A stretch of 64,000 nucleotides of DNA from Azolla caroliniana (GCA_043228905.1 JBHGNT010000009.1:18414001-18478000), one strand, 5' to 3'; counted from the stretch's first letter, positions 36,413 to 46,323 are shown. Made by a program: numbers and translations. The notes: generated by a model from the letters alone, not told the origin.

Positions 36413-36859
36413 TGTCAGGAATAGTACTAAAGCAGAGATGGAATTAGTACTAAGAAGAGCAGTATTATTAGTACTAAGAGGACGGGACTGCGTAAGATTC
36501 CCGACAGAGGAAGTGAGAAGAGGAAAGAGAGAGAGATACCGAGGATGAGAGAGAGAGAAAGATTATGACAGTAGCTAATATATTATGTGAAAAGATAAGT
36601 ACAAAGCGGCTGAGAGGCTTAAGACTGGCGTTGAACCAATTTGGTTCAACATAATGCCTAGTGCCTTCTTTTATAGTGTTGTCAGGAGTAATCCTGAAAC
36701 TTCTAGAATGTTCCAGAGAAATCTGGAATATACATTACTTTCTTATAATAAAACATAAATGAAAATAATATCCTATGAATTACAATAGATGGTGTGATGG
36801 GTAAGAGCTCGACCCATATACCATAAGGTCATGGGTTCGAGTCTTGCCATATGATGACA
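36413..36859 (-). repeat. 3' LTR of gypsy B
   Basis: In element sense it starts TGTCATCATATGG and ends TTCCTGACA. It carries CTATAAAAG as the TATA box and, about 33 nt on, AAATTGGTTCAA. Confidence 0.92.
36785..36855 (+). other. tRNA-like segment in the LTR of gypsy B
   Basis: Antisense to the element: A-box-like TGGTGTGATGG and B-box-like GGTTCGAGTCT at tRNA-like spacing. The acceptor ends do not pair, so it is not a tRNA gene. Confidence 0.5.
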
Positions 36860-36870
36860 CTATCTCCCCC

Positions 36871-37458
36871 TTAAAGACGACGAGTGGAACGAGTCGGCGC
36901 TGATTGCGAACCGGGTTTGTCCGGATACTTTCGGTGGAAATCAGCAAGCAGATCCTGAGCATTGGCAACATGCTCGACGGGTTCCCAAGTGCATTCGCTC
37001 GGACTATAACCAACCCAATTGACCAAATAATAAAGTTTGTTGCGATACTCCGGGCCGACGTCTAACTCCAACGGGGGCGGCGGTGGTGTAACACGATCGG
37101 GAATGGTGTTTGCTTTATAAGGTTCAAGAAGAGAACAATGGAAAACCGGATGTATCTGAAGCTGCGGAGGGAGATCAAGGCGGAATGTGACATCATTAAC
37201 TTTACCCGTAATACGGAAAGGACCGAGTCGTCGATAATCCAACTTGTCGCACGGTCGAGTAGTCTTGATGGGACGACGTAAGAGCCATACTCGATCTCCG
37301 ATGGCAAAAGATGAGGGAAGCCAATGACGATGCGCGTAAGTCTTCTGTGTCTGTTGAGCATGACGAAGATGAGTCGAGAGATCTGTCTGGATCTTGCGTA
37401 GTCTCTCCAAATGATCCCCGACACGAGGATTGGTAGGTAGCTCCGGGGTGTCGATCAC
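36871..37458 (-). pseudogene. Integrase C-terminus and chromodomain of gypsy B
   Basis: This 195-residue frame follows the integrase core. It has the GPFRITGKVNDVTFRLDLP stretch (GPF/Y-like module) and a chromodomain ending in WEPVEHVANAQDLLADFH. Compared with C, about 11 residues at the start of the chromodomain (the EVAAILNSKLV part) are missing. In the chromodomain family that strand helps bind the methylated histone tail, so targeting would probably be lost. Confidence 0.85.
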
Positions 37459-38240
37459 CGACCAGCGAGGATGAGAACCGGTATAAGCGTAGAATGGGGA
37501 GACTCGAGTCGAGGAGTGAACAGCATTATTATACGCAAACTCCGCAAAGTGGAGAATCTCGGCCCAATCGTCCTGTTGATAACTTAGGAAACACCGAAGA
37601 TATTGCTCTAACGTTTGGTTTGTTCGTTCTGCCTGCCCATCGGTCTAAGGATGGTAGCCGGAGGAGAGGTTGCAAGAGACCTTGAGCATCTTGAAGATAT
37701 GCTGCCAAAATTTGGAGACAATTTGCGGTCCTCGGTCACTGATTGATACTGTCTGGGAGGCCATGATGCCGAAATACCTCACGCATGATTAGGGCAGCGG
37801 TTTCCTCGCTAGTGATGGCCTTAGTACACGGAACAAAATGTGCCATCTTCGTATATCGATCGATGATGGTTAAGATAGCATCGAACCCCTGCGAGACCGG
37901 CAGATCTGTAATAAAATCAAGACAAATAGACTGCCACGGCTTACTTGGAATCGGTAAGGGTTCCAACAAGCCATATGGATGGTGTCATGGCATCTTTGCT
38001 CGGCAGCAAGCATCACAGGTCCGAACGTAGTCGTGAACAAAATGGCGCATGTGGGGCCACCAAAAAGATCGTTGCACTAGCTCCAACGTCTTAGTACTAC
38101 CGAAATGTCCCGCCGTATGGGTGTTGTGACAATGCTGGACAATTTGAAGGCGACAGGAGTAATCGGGGACATATACGCACTTTTTAAAGAATAACAAACC
38201 ATCATGATATTCGAATTGTCGGTAGTCAATACCTGGTTGT
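37459..38240 (-). pseudogene. Integrase core of gypsy B, broken
   Basis: HHCC module at about 38010-38130 (HCHNTHTAGH, then CDACC). The first catalytic Asp is in CLDFITDLP (near 37910). The frame breaks near 37735, so the second Asp region and the Glu region (QTDGQAER in the sister copy) are read in other frames with stops. Confidence 0.85.
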
Positions 38241-39780
38241 TGAGACTAAGAACAGGATGCCCGAGAAGTATCAATGTGCGCAAGGATGTCTTGAGCAAAA
38301 CTATCCGTCTTCAAGTTTGCACGTATGTCCTCGGTAATCCGTGAATCCATCGGGGTCTGAAAAATCCGCGTCGTGTGCAATCGTGTTGGTCCCAAGATTA
38401 CTTGCTTTTGATTATCAAATGTTGGATCACCAGGACGAGGTGCAAGATATGAACGCCGTGATAGTGCATCTGCTTTTCCTTGCTGCTTCCCCGGTCGATC
38501 TGTGATTTTGAAGTCGAAACGCGTGAGGAATTGCGCCCACCGAGCTTGTCGTCGATTTAGTATGCGAGCATTCTAGAAATAAGCAAGATTTTTATGATCA
38601 CTAAAGACAAAAACCTAATGTGGAGAGCCCTCTAAGAAATGCCGCCATTGTACAAATGAATCCACGATGGCTAATAACTCCTTGTCATGTATTTCGTAGT
38701 TGATTTCCGCAACATCGAATTTGCGTGAATGGAAAGCCACCAGATGCAACTCTTCTTTATCTCCTTGTTGAGAAAGGATGCTACCAAGGGCGAAATTTGA
38801 AGCATCGGCCTCCATGATGAATGGTTTGCTAGTATCCACATAAGCTAGAATCGGTGCTGATGTAAAGGCTTTCTTAAGATGCCGAAAAGCCATATCTGCT
38901 TCAATGGACCAAAGAAATGCTTGGCCCTTCTTCGTAAGTTGTGTGAGGGGTAAGATAATCTTCAAGTAATCCTGTATAAAATTACGGTAGAAGTTAGCAA
39001 AACCTAGAAAACATTGTACATCTCATACCGACCGTGGAATTTGCCACTCTAGTACAGTTTGGACTTTAGCTGGATCCATGGCGATGCCCTTTGAGGAGAT
39101 GACGTAGCCTAGAAATTCCACTTGCTTGCAGTCAAAGCTACATTTTTCTAGCTTGGCATAAAGACCATTCTCGCGGAGTCGCTTTAGTACTAATAGTACA
39201 TGAGAATCGTTCTCTTGCTGGGTCTTCGAATAAATCAATAGATCATCAAGATAGATGATCAAATAGATATCCAAGAGGTCTCTGAATATATCATTTGTCA
39301 TGTGTTGGAAGACTGCGGGTGCATTGGTTAGGCCGAACGGCATAACAGTATACTCGAAATGCCCATACCGTGTGCAAAAGGCGGTCTTCCATTCATCTCC
39401 CGGTCGGATCCGCACGAGGTTATACGCTCCTCGTAGATCGATTTTGGTAAAAAACTTGGCACCATTAACTCACTCCAAAAGACTTGATATAAGAGGAAGT
39501 GCATACCTATTCCGGATGGTGACCTTATTCAATCCGCAGTAATCAACGATGAGACGAAGTGAGCCATCTTTCTTCTTGACAAGGAAGATGGGTGCACCGG
39601 CCGGAGATTTCGAATGACGGATGAACCCGCTTGCCAAGTTCTCCTCTATGTAGGCTCGAAGGACTTCTAACTTGGTGGGTGACAAGTTGTAAATTGGTCC
39701 CCATGGTGGCTCAGTTCCTGGTTGTAAATCGATGGGACAGTCATAGGGACGGTGATGAGGAAGGGTACCGGCTTTTACCT
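38241..39780 (-). pseudogene. Reverse transcriptase-RNase H of gypsy B
   Basis: [33 protein letters not shown], and the catalytic IIYLDDLLIYS at about 39240. RNase H follows: FIMEADASNFALGSIL, YEIHDKELLAIV, then ADALSRRS. Stops occur near 39470, 39020, 38615 and 38575. Activity would be RNA-templated cDNA synthesis in the cytoplasm. Confidence 0.9.
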
Positions 39781-40410
39781 TGACAAATACATCGGCATAA
39801 GGATGATATTTTGCCAGAAGTTGTACTGGAGTCCTTCTTAATAGTGCTGGAAGGATGTACTAATATTGCAAATAGGAACATTGCCTCCTTGTGTCCTTCT
39901 TCGCGTAATTGATGGAGTGAAATGGTCGAAACTCGGTGAGTAGATTCTTGGGGTGGTCGATAGCGGACTTCTCTTGTTCCTCAATCTATGGCTGGATTAT
40001 GTAATTCAAACCAAGGTAATCCTAGGACAATGGGATGCTCTGGACTACTAATTATATTAAATGATATTACACACACAAAACTACCTAGGACAACATCAAT
40101 GGGTTCTGATTCTTCTACAATATTCCCGGAAGCAATGGGACGACCATCAATGACCACTACAGATGCGGGACAAGGAAGTTTTCTTAGGGATATCTAAGAA
40201 GCTTGGGCAAAATTTCAAATCCATGAAACAGGAATTAGCTCCAGAATCTAAGAGTGCTAGGACGGGTACTGGGGGAGTACTTTTAGTACTAACAATGACT
40301 TGGGCTAGGAACACATTGCTAACTTGCTGGGAAGGAATGGAACCAGTAATGGGTTGTACAAATCTAGGGCTGCTGTCCAACCAAACGGCTCCTATTTTGG
40401 TTGGACTCAA
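39781..40410 (-). pseudogene. Protease region of gypsy B
   Basis: Encodes LALLDSGANSCFMD, with the catalytic D-S-G intact (near 40230-40255), preceded by a linker. It starts in the -1 frame relative to Gag and overlaps the Gag stop. The frame breaks at about 40147, with further stops before RT. Confidence 0.85.
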
Positions 40411-40419
40411 TCGTTTAAC
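40375..40419 (-). promoter_or_regulatory. Candidate -1 ribosomal frameshift signal, Gag-Pro junction of gypsy B
   Basis: Reading the minus strand: GTTAAAC (40413-40419) in the Gag frame as G-TTA-AAC, then six bases GATTGA containing the Gag stop. A perfect 11-bp inverted repeat follows, GTCCAACCAAA (40396-40406) with TTTGGTTGGAC (40375-40385), around a 10-nt loop. Pro lies in the -1 frame. Element C keeps the same layout. Confidence 0.75.
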
Positions 40420-41231
40420 TCTTCATCTAATTGACTAAGGATTTCAAATTTGTTTGAGATACTTGGGCTATTAGTACTATGAATACTATCTGACACTCTA
40501 TTAGTACTATTAATACTATCTGACACTCCGAAGGGAAGAATTGACTCGGGTTTAGTAGAGGCGACGATTTGATTTACCTGTCTTCTTGGCCTATGGGGAC
40601 AATTGATGGCGATATGCCCTGGTCCACCGCAATAAAGGCATAATCGATTGGCAACGAGTAGACGGAAATTTGCCGCGTAGGCAGAGGCTGGACGATCGCC
40701 TTGACGCAATCTTCGGATCTTGTTGATCGCCGTCCTGATGTTGTCGGTATCTCCAAAGCATGCTTTAAACTCACCAATAAAATCTTCAAAGTTATTAAGC
40801 AAGGGTGATTGTTTTTCTAGAAGCGGAGCGAACCATGCCAAGGCTGAGCCGCTAAGTAACATGCCTATTAGGCCGACTCGAGATGCATCAGTGGGATATC
40901 AGGAAGGATGCATCTCGATGACTAAGCATACCTGATTAAGGAATCCCCGGAATTGCGATCACCTTCCATCAAATTTCACAGGAAGTCCAATCTTGGGCTC
41001 TTTATGAAATCCTTGGGGACTTGATCCTTGTTGTTGCAACGCTGCTTCAAGTTGTTGTACCTGTAATGCTAACTCCCCATGTTGTTGTTGCGTTTGTTAT
41101 TTTTCGAGAGCGATTTGTTGAAGATCCCCTATCAACCGTTGGTTTTCTTGTTCCAGGGCAACAAACTTTTCTTTTTGGCACTGTAACTCGGAGAAAACGG
41201 ATTGATATTCTTGGGCGCTAACAGTAGCCAT
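40407..41231 (-). pseudogene. Gag of gypsy B, internally deleted
   Basis: It begins MATVSAQEYQSVFSEL with a coiled-coil-like Gln-rich N-terminus. The sushi/Tf1-like capsid part follows (FRGFLNQVCLVI, ALAWFAPLLEKQSPLL). Between YAANFRLLV and ANRLCLYCG about 115 residues present in C are missing, joining the capsid directly to the zinc knuckle CLYCGGPGHIAINC, which is intact. Stops occur upstream of 40862. Confidence 0.88.
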
Positions 41232-41290
41232 AGTATAGGGAAAAGGGTAGGAAGATGAGGGAGAACGACAAGTAGGCTGGAGGAAAGGGA

Positions 41291-41302
41291 AAATTGGTTC
41301 AA
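41291..41302 (-). promoter_or_regulatory. Self-priming-type primer binding site of gypsy B
   Basis: In element sense TTGAACCAATTT, 2 nt after the 5' LTR. It is complementary over 12 nt to AAATTGGTTCAA at 41525-41536 in the LTR, which starts 33 nt after the TATA box. Confidence 0.65.
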
Positions 41303-41304
41303 AC

Positions 41305-41753
41305 TATCAGGAATAGTACTAAGGCAGAGATGGAATTAGTACTAAGAAGAGCAGTACTATTAGTACTAAGAGGACGGGACTGCGTAAGATTCCCGACAGA
41401 GGAAGTGAGAAGAGGAGAGAGAGAGAGAGATAGCGAGGATGAGAGAGAGAGAAAGATTATGACAGCAGCTAATATATTATGTGAAAAGATAAGTACAAAG
41501 CGGCTGAGAGGCTTAAGACTGGCGTTGAACCAATTTGGTTCACCATAATGCCTAGTGCCTTCTTTTATAGCGTTGTCAGGAGTAATCCTGAAACTTCTAG
41601 AATGTTCCAGAGAAATTTGGAATATACATTACTTTCTTATAATAAAATATAAATGAAAATAATATCCTATGAATTAGAATAGATGGTGTGATGGTTAAGA
41701 GCTCGACCCATATACCATAAGGTCATGGGTTCGAGTCTTGCCATCTCATGACA
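41305..41753 (-). repeat. 5' LTR of gypsy B
   Basis: About 449 bp. The element-sense 3' end reads CCTGATA where the 3' LTR has CCTGACA. The TATA box is complementary to 41563-41570. Confidence 0.92.
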
Positions 41754-42472
41754 CACAGAGTCAAATGGCTTTGTTTCCGACATGTTGAATCTTTCTAGGA
41801 TCTTCATCATGTTTTTCTCTTGTCACAACCACGGTACTTTCTTACTTCTATCCTGAACTATGCGCATCCCTAAGATCTGTTTAGCAGGTCCAAGATCTTT
41901 CATGGCAAACGATTTTCCTAGAACTTTCTTCAAGCTTCCAATCTTCCTTGTATCTTGACCAACTATCAACATGTTATCTACATATAATAAGAGAATCAAG
42001 AAGTCACCTTCATCGTGCCTTTTAACGAACACATAGTGATCCGCATGTGTTTTCTAGAACGCATATGCCACCATGAAGGAATCAAACTTCTTGTACCACT
42101 GGCGTGGAGCTTGTTTTTGACCATACAAGCTTTTCTTCAGTCGACACACCTAGTTCTCTTTCCCTTTGTCCTCAAAGCCTTCAAGTTGTTGCATGTAGAT
42201 CTCTTCATCCAACTCCCCATGCAAGAATGTTGTCTTGACATCCAACTATTTGATATCCAGATCCATACTGGCAGCTATGCTCAGAACAATTTGGATGGAT
42301 GTCATCTTCACGACATGCGCGAATATTTTGTCGAAATCGATACCCTTTTTCTATTGGAAACCCTTCACCACAATGCGGGCTTTATACCTAATGTTGAAAT
42401 CGCCCTCTTCTAATGTGGAACAAGATCAACACTCTTCTTCTATAAGCTCCTATAAGATCATCAGTGGATAAT
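41754..42472 (-). pseudogene. Ty1/copia fragment 1b (reverse transcriptase)
   Basis: Minus-strand translation gives RYKARIVVKGFQ, LDVKTTFLHGELDEEIYM, RLKKSLYGQKQAPRQWY and LLYVDNMLIVG. The catalytic YVDD has become YVDN. Stops occur at several places. It is truncated at its 5' side near 42440-42472, where an unrelated LTR begins. Confidence 0.85.
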
Positions 42473-42724
42473 TGATCGTAACATCTATAGCATAAAAGAC
42501 AAACAATACAACTAGTATGCCAAAGAGAGAGAGATAGTTGAGCACAATGTAAAGAATATATTACAACTTAAAGCAACAACCCCTTAACTACGGTTAAGTC
42601 AGTCAATTTATATCTTGACTAACTTAGGGCAACTGCCCTTCTCACTATTTTCATAAATAGCCTAAGCCTAGTGTGTACAAAAGGAGACAATGTGAATACG
42701 TCCATTAGAAGCCCGAATTCAACA
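42473..42724 (-). repeat. Probable solo copia-type LTR
   Basis: The minus-strand sequence starts TGTTGAATTCGGGC directly after a purine tract (ATGGGGGAG) and ends GTTACGATCA. TG...CA ends and about 252 bp. No matching second LTR or coding region is seen. Confidence 0.5.
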
Positions 42725-43154
42725 CTCCCCCATAATGGGCGTATACATCTGAAATCTGTAGACCGAAATGAATGTACAATACAGATTGATACAAGGTTTA
42801 GGAACAGTCGAGAATTCGTTCGAGCCAGTGAACTCCGAAGATCAAAAGGCCGGATTGGCCGAGTTCGGAGAGACTAAAGCCGAAGTTCGAACTATCCAGG
42901 CCTATTGTCCGAGAAACGTTGTCGTAGTGTAATTCGTACACTACGTGAAAAGTTACATTTTTGGTCTCTCCGGATAGGACATGGAGTACCCGGTGAGAAA
43001 CGGACGAAGAGATCGGTAAGGAGATCCCGGTAAGAACCGGACAAAGAAAACTATCAAGCATCGGATAAAGCAGAACCGGAAAGAACCGGAAAGAGCCGGA
43101 TGAAGAGACGTATTTGTAAATAGAAGAAAGTATAAAAATATATATATTACATGC

Positions 43155-43218
43155 ATAGGGCAAGATTCGAACCTTGCACCTCCATGTTAATAATGTTAAG
43201 CCTTATCATTATAGTAGG
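43155..43218 (-). other. tRNA-like segment
   Basis: The minus strand has a D-arm-like TAATGATAAGG and a B-box-like GGTTCGAATC at tRNA-like spacing, without a pairing acceptor. It resembles the segment in the gypsy B/C LTRs. Confidence 0.4.
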
Positions 43219-43493
43219 GTATTATGAATTGTAAAGTTATACTAAACTTTATTCCATGTAAAATTTCTATACATGCATGGTACAAAAGTTATTCATGCAT
43301 AGACACTCGAGTTAGAAAGAAAAGATGAGATAGAAAACTAATCATGCACATGCAGTGTGCATGAAAACTAAAGATAGAAAAAGCATGATGCTTGCATGTG
43401 ATAAACTTAGACTCTTCCAACACTATATAAGGAAGAGAGAAAGATGTGTAGAGGTTGTTGATTATTTTACAAGGGTTGATTAATATAAGATAA

Positions 43494-43572
43494 TCGTGGG
43501 ATTCACGAATTTGCTAACTATTCTCTCTTAATTTGATTACTCACTAATACACTATACTCGTGGGATTCACGA
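43494..43572. repeat. Duplicated 15-mer TCGTGGGATTCACGA
   Basis: Identical copies at 43494-43508 and 43558-43572. Each contains a 5-bp inverted repeat (TCGTG/CACGA). Confidence 0.7.
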
Positions 43573-43731
43573 GGTTTTCATATCTTTCTTTCTTACAATA
43601 TATTTCATATTCTTAATTGCCTTAGAATTTTCTTTCCTCCTAGTCCAAAACCCCAGCGGTTCCCACCTGACTCACGCAACGATCCAAAGCCGAAAGGCAC
43701 GACAACGTTCGGAGTGTCTGATTTAATTGGA

Positions 43732-44207
43732 CTAATTCTTCATTATGCCCATTCGATGCCAAAGGGATCGAAATCGATCCGCCGAGAGGCACTTGGTTAG
43801 TGTGTCTGCGACATTAACGGTTGTCGATATTTTCTCTAGACCGATTTTCCCTGTAATGATGACATCCCGAACGAAATGATATCGAACGTCGATATGCTTG
43901 GAGGCGTTGTGATGAACGGGATTTTTCGACAGAGCAACAGCACCCTAACAGTCACTATACACAATTGGAGCCGAGCCGATTTCGGCTTGTCGAAACGTGC
44001 AGGTTTTCCGACCGATCCATAAGGCCTCTTTCGCCACATCGGATGCGGCTACGTATTCGGCCTCGGTCGTTGATGTGGCAATACACTCCTAAAGTTTTGA
44101 TTTCCATGAGATGGCTCCATTATTGAATTTGAAACAATATCTGGTTGTCAATTTACGGCTGTCTATGCAGCCCGCAAAGTCAAAGTCGATATATCCAACT
44201 CTACCTA
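43732..44207 (-). pseudogene. Ty1/copia 2, RNase H C-terminal part
   Basis: Encodes YIDFDFAGCIDSRKLTT, then STTEAEYVAASD, IVYSDC, NPVHHNASKHIDVRYHFVRD and ADTLTK: the RNase H end of a copia polyprotein, with stops. The rest of this copy lies at 49902-51735. The two pieces were separated by gypsy C. Confidence 0.88.
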
Positions 44208-44212
44208 AGATG
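44208..44212. repeat. Target site duplication of gypsy C, left (AGATG)
   Basis: AGATG here and at 49902-49906. Confidence 0.88.
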
Positions 44213-44653
44213 TGTCATGATATGGCAAGACTCGAACCCATGACCTTATGCTACATGGGTCGAGCTCTTACCATTAGACTATGAATTGTAATTTGTAGAA
44301 TATTATTTTAATTTACATTTTATCATAGAAAATTGATGTATATTCCAGATCTCTCTAGAACATTCTAGAAGCTTCAGGATTATTCCTAAAAACACTATAA
44401 AAGGAGGCACAAGGCATTGTTTGGAACCAAATTGGTTCAACGCCAATCTTAAGCCTCTTAGCCGCTTGTACTTATCTTTTCACATATTATATTAGTTGTT
44501 GTCATCATCTTTCTCTCTCTCATCCTCGCTATCTCTCTCTCTCCTCTTCTCACTTCCTCTCTCGGGAATCTTACACAGTCCCGTCCTCTTAGTACTAATA
44601 GTACTGCTCTTCCTAGTACTAATTCCATCTCTACTTTAGTACTATTCCTGACA
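44213..44653 (+). repeat. 5' LTR of gypsy C
   Basis: TATAAAAGG at 44396-44404 and AAATTGGTTCAA at 44429-44440, the expected transcript start region. The 3' end carries four AGTACT palindromes (44591, 44600, 44615, 44638). Confidence 0.96.
44214..44285 (-). other. tRNA-like segment in the LTR of gypsy C
   Basis: The minus strand has A box TAGTCTAATGG, a perfect consensus fit. About 32 nt later comes B-box-like GGTTCGAGTCT. The flanking acceptor sequences do not pair. It occupies the first 70 bp of the LTR, antisense. Confidence 0.55.
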
Positions 44654-44655
44654 GT

Positions 44656-44667
44656 TTGAACCAATTT
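44656..44667 (+). promoter_or_regulatory. Self-priming-type primer binding site of gypsy C
   Basis: TTGAACCAATTT, 2 nt after the LTR, is the reverse complement of LTR positions 44429-44440. There is no TGG start as used by tRNA-primed elements. Confidence 0.7.
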
Positions 44668-44725
44668 TCTCTTTCCTCCAGCCTACATGTCATTCTCCCT
44701 CATCTTCCTACCCTTTTCCCATACT

Positions 44726-45880
44726 ATGGCTACTGTTAGCGCCCAAGAATATCAATCCGTTTTCTCCGAGTTACAGTGCCTAAAAGAAAAGTTTGTTGCC
44801 CTGGAACAAGAAAACCAACGGTTGATAGGGGATCTGCAACAAATCGCTCTCGAAAAACAACAAACGCAACAACAACATGCGGAGTTAGCATTACGAGTAC
44901 AACAACTCGAAGCAGCGTTGCAACAAGGATCAAGTCCCCAAGGATTTCATAAAGAGCCCAAGATTGGACTTCCTGTGAAATTTCATGGAACGCGATCGCA
45001 ATTCCGGGGATTCCTTAATCAGGTATGCTTAGTCATCCAGATGCATCCTTCCCGATATCCCACTGATGCATCTCGAGTCAGCCTAATAGGCACGTTACTT
45101 AGTTGCTCAGCCTTGGCATGGTTCGCTCCGCTTCTAGAAAAACAATCACCCTTGCTTAATAACTTTGAAGATTTTATTGGTGAGTTTAAAGCCTGCTTTG
45201 GAGATACCGATAGCATCAGGACGGCGATCAACAAGATCCGAAGATTGCGTCAAGGCGATCGTCCAGCCTCTGCCTACGCGACGGATTTCTGTCTACTCGC
45301 CTCATATATCCCCTGGGATTATCAAGCCCTCATGGAGCAGTTTCGCTACGGCTTGCGCAATGATGTCAAAGATTTGCTTTTAACCTTCCCCGAAGAACCA
45401 AAGTCTCTTATGGAGGCAATCAGTCGAGCGGTCCGATGCGACAACCGCCTTTTTGAACGGCGTTCGGAACATCAGTTACAAATACCACGCTCTCGGCTGG
45501 AACCCACATACGCCTTAGTCACGGCTAAACCGTTTGCACGGGATGTACCTCAAGCCAATATTCCGACACCGATGGAGATCGACACCATGCGTCGACGCGG
45601 CCCGTTATCCGAAGAAGAAAAGCAACGACGACGTGCCAATCGATTATGTCTTTATTGCGGCTGACCAGGGCATATTGCCATCAATTGTCCCCATAGGCCA
45701 AGAAGACAGGTAAATCAAATCGTCGCCTCTACTAAACCCGAGTCAATTCTTCCCTTCGGAGTGTCTGATAGTATTAATAGTACTAATAGAGTGTCAGATA
45801 GTATTCATAGTACTAATAGCCCAAGTATCTCAAACAAATTTGAAATCCTTAGTCAATTAGATGAAGAGTTAAACGATTGA
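44726..45880 (+). pseudogene. Gag of gypsy C (sushi/Tf1-like)
   Basis: I place the start at the second in-frame ATG (MATVSAQEYQ) because only this Met is shared with element B. A Gln/Glu-rich coiled-coil segment (residues about 10-75) precedes the capsid-like region (FRGFLNQVCLVIQMHPS, ALAWFAPLLEKQSPLLNNF, DDVKDLLLTFP-like segment, RAVRCDNRLFERR). The zinc knuckle follows: CLYCG, then TGA at 45662, where B has GGA, then PGHIAINC. The frame continues to TGA at 45878. Gag would form the particle and bind RNA. The stop in the zinc knuckle removes RNA binding and any Gag-Pol fusion. Confidence 0.92.
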
Positions 45881-45912
45881 GTCCATCCAAAATAGGAGCT
45901 GTTTGGTTGGAC
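45868..45912 (+). promoter_or_regulatory. Candidate -1 ribosomal frameshift signal, Gag-Pro junction of gypsy C
   Basis: GTTAAAC at 45868-45874 (G-TTA-AAC in the Gag frame). GATTGA (45875-45880) holds the Gag stop. The stem is GTCCATCCAAA (45881-45891) against TTTGGTTGGAC (45902-45912), one mismatch, with a 10-nt loop. Pro-Pol is in the -1 frame. GUUAAAC is the arterivirus shift site; the sushi-derived gene PEG10 also uses a -1 shift. Confidence 0.75.
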
Positions 45913-46323
45913 AGCAGCCCTAGATCTGTACAGCCCATTACTGGTTCCATTCCTTCCAAGCAAGTTAGCAATGTGTTCCTAGCCCAAGTCATTGTTAGTA
46001 CTAAAAGTACTCCCCCAGTACCCGTCCTAGCACTCTTAGATTCCATAGCTAATTCCTGTTTTATGGATCGAAATTTTGCCCAAGCTTCTTAGATATCCCT
46101 AAGAAAACTTCCTTGTCCCGCATATGTAGTGGTCATTGATGGTCGTCCCATTGCTTCCGGGAATATTGTAGAAGAATCAGAACCCATTCATGTTGTCCTA
46201 GGTAGTTTTGTGTGTGTAATATCATTTAATATAATTAGTAGTCCAGAGCATCCCATTGTCCTAGGATTACCTTGGTTTGAATTACATAATCCAGCCATAG
46301 ATTGGAGAACAAGACAAGTCTGA
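45877..46323 (+). pseudogene. Protease region of gypsy C
   Basis: The active site reads LALLDSIANSCFMD: the Gly of D-S-G is replaced by Ile (B keeps Gly), so catalysis is lost. HPIVLGLPWFELHNP near 46250-46295 fits the distal protease motif. Stops at 46090 and 46321; the RT frame then differs. Confidence 0.88.

Larger units (their letters stand above)
36413..41753 (-). mobile_element. Ty3/gypsy chromovirus B (minus strand), two LTRs
   Basis: Two LTRs of about 448 bp flank Gag, protease, RT, RNase H, integrase and a chromodomain, all on the minus strand. The LTRs differ at about 15 sites by eye (roughly 3%). It is a sister copy of element C. Damage relative to C: an in-frame Gag deletion of about 115 residues, several stops, and loss of about 11 residues in the chromodomain. 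Flanking pentamers TATAG (36408) and CACAG (41754) do not match, so a target duplication is not proved. The insertion sits within copia 1. Confidence 0.93.
42725..43731. other. Non-coding, LTR-like stretch of unknown origin
   Basis: No protein similarity recognised. It holds short purine-rich repeats of CCGGAAAGA type (43055-43100), a TATA-like TATATAA at 43424-43430 on the plus strand, and a duplicated motif (43494 and 43558). This looks like parts of one or more LTRs, possibly including the 3' LTR of copia 2. Confidence 0.4.

Noticed and set aside
36408-41758. Target site duplication around gypsy B
   Set aside because: The flanking pentamers TATAG and CACAG agree at only three of five positions.
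42798-43163. 121-residue minus-strand frame
   Set aside because: Low-complexity purine-rich DNA with no recognisable domain, between LTR-like segments.
44214-44285. Functional tRNA gene in the gypsy LTR
   Set aside because: A and B boxes exist, but no acceptor or anticodon stem can be paired.
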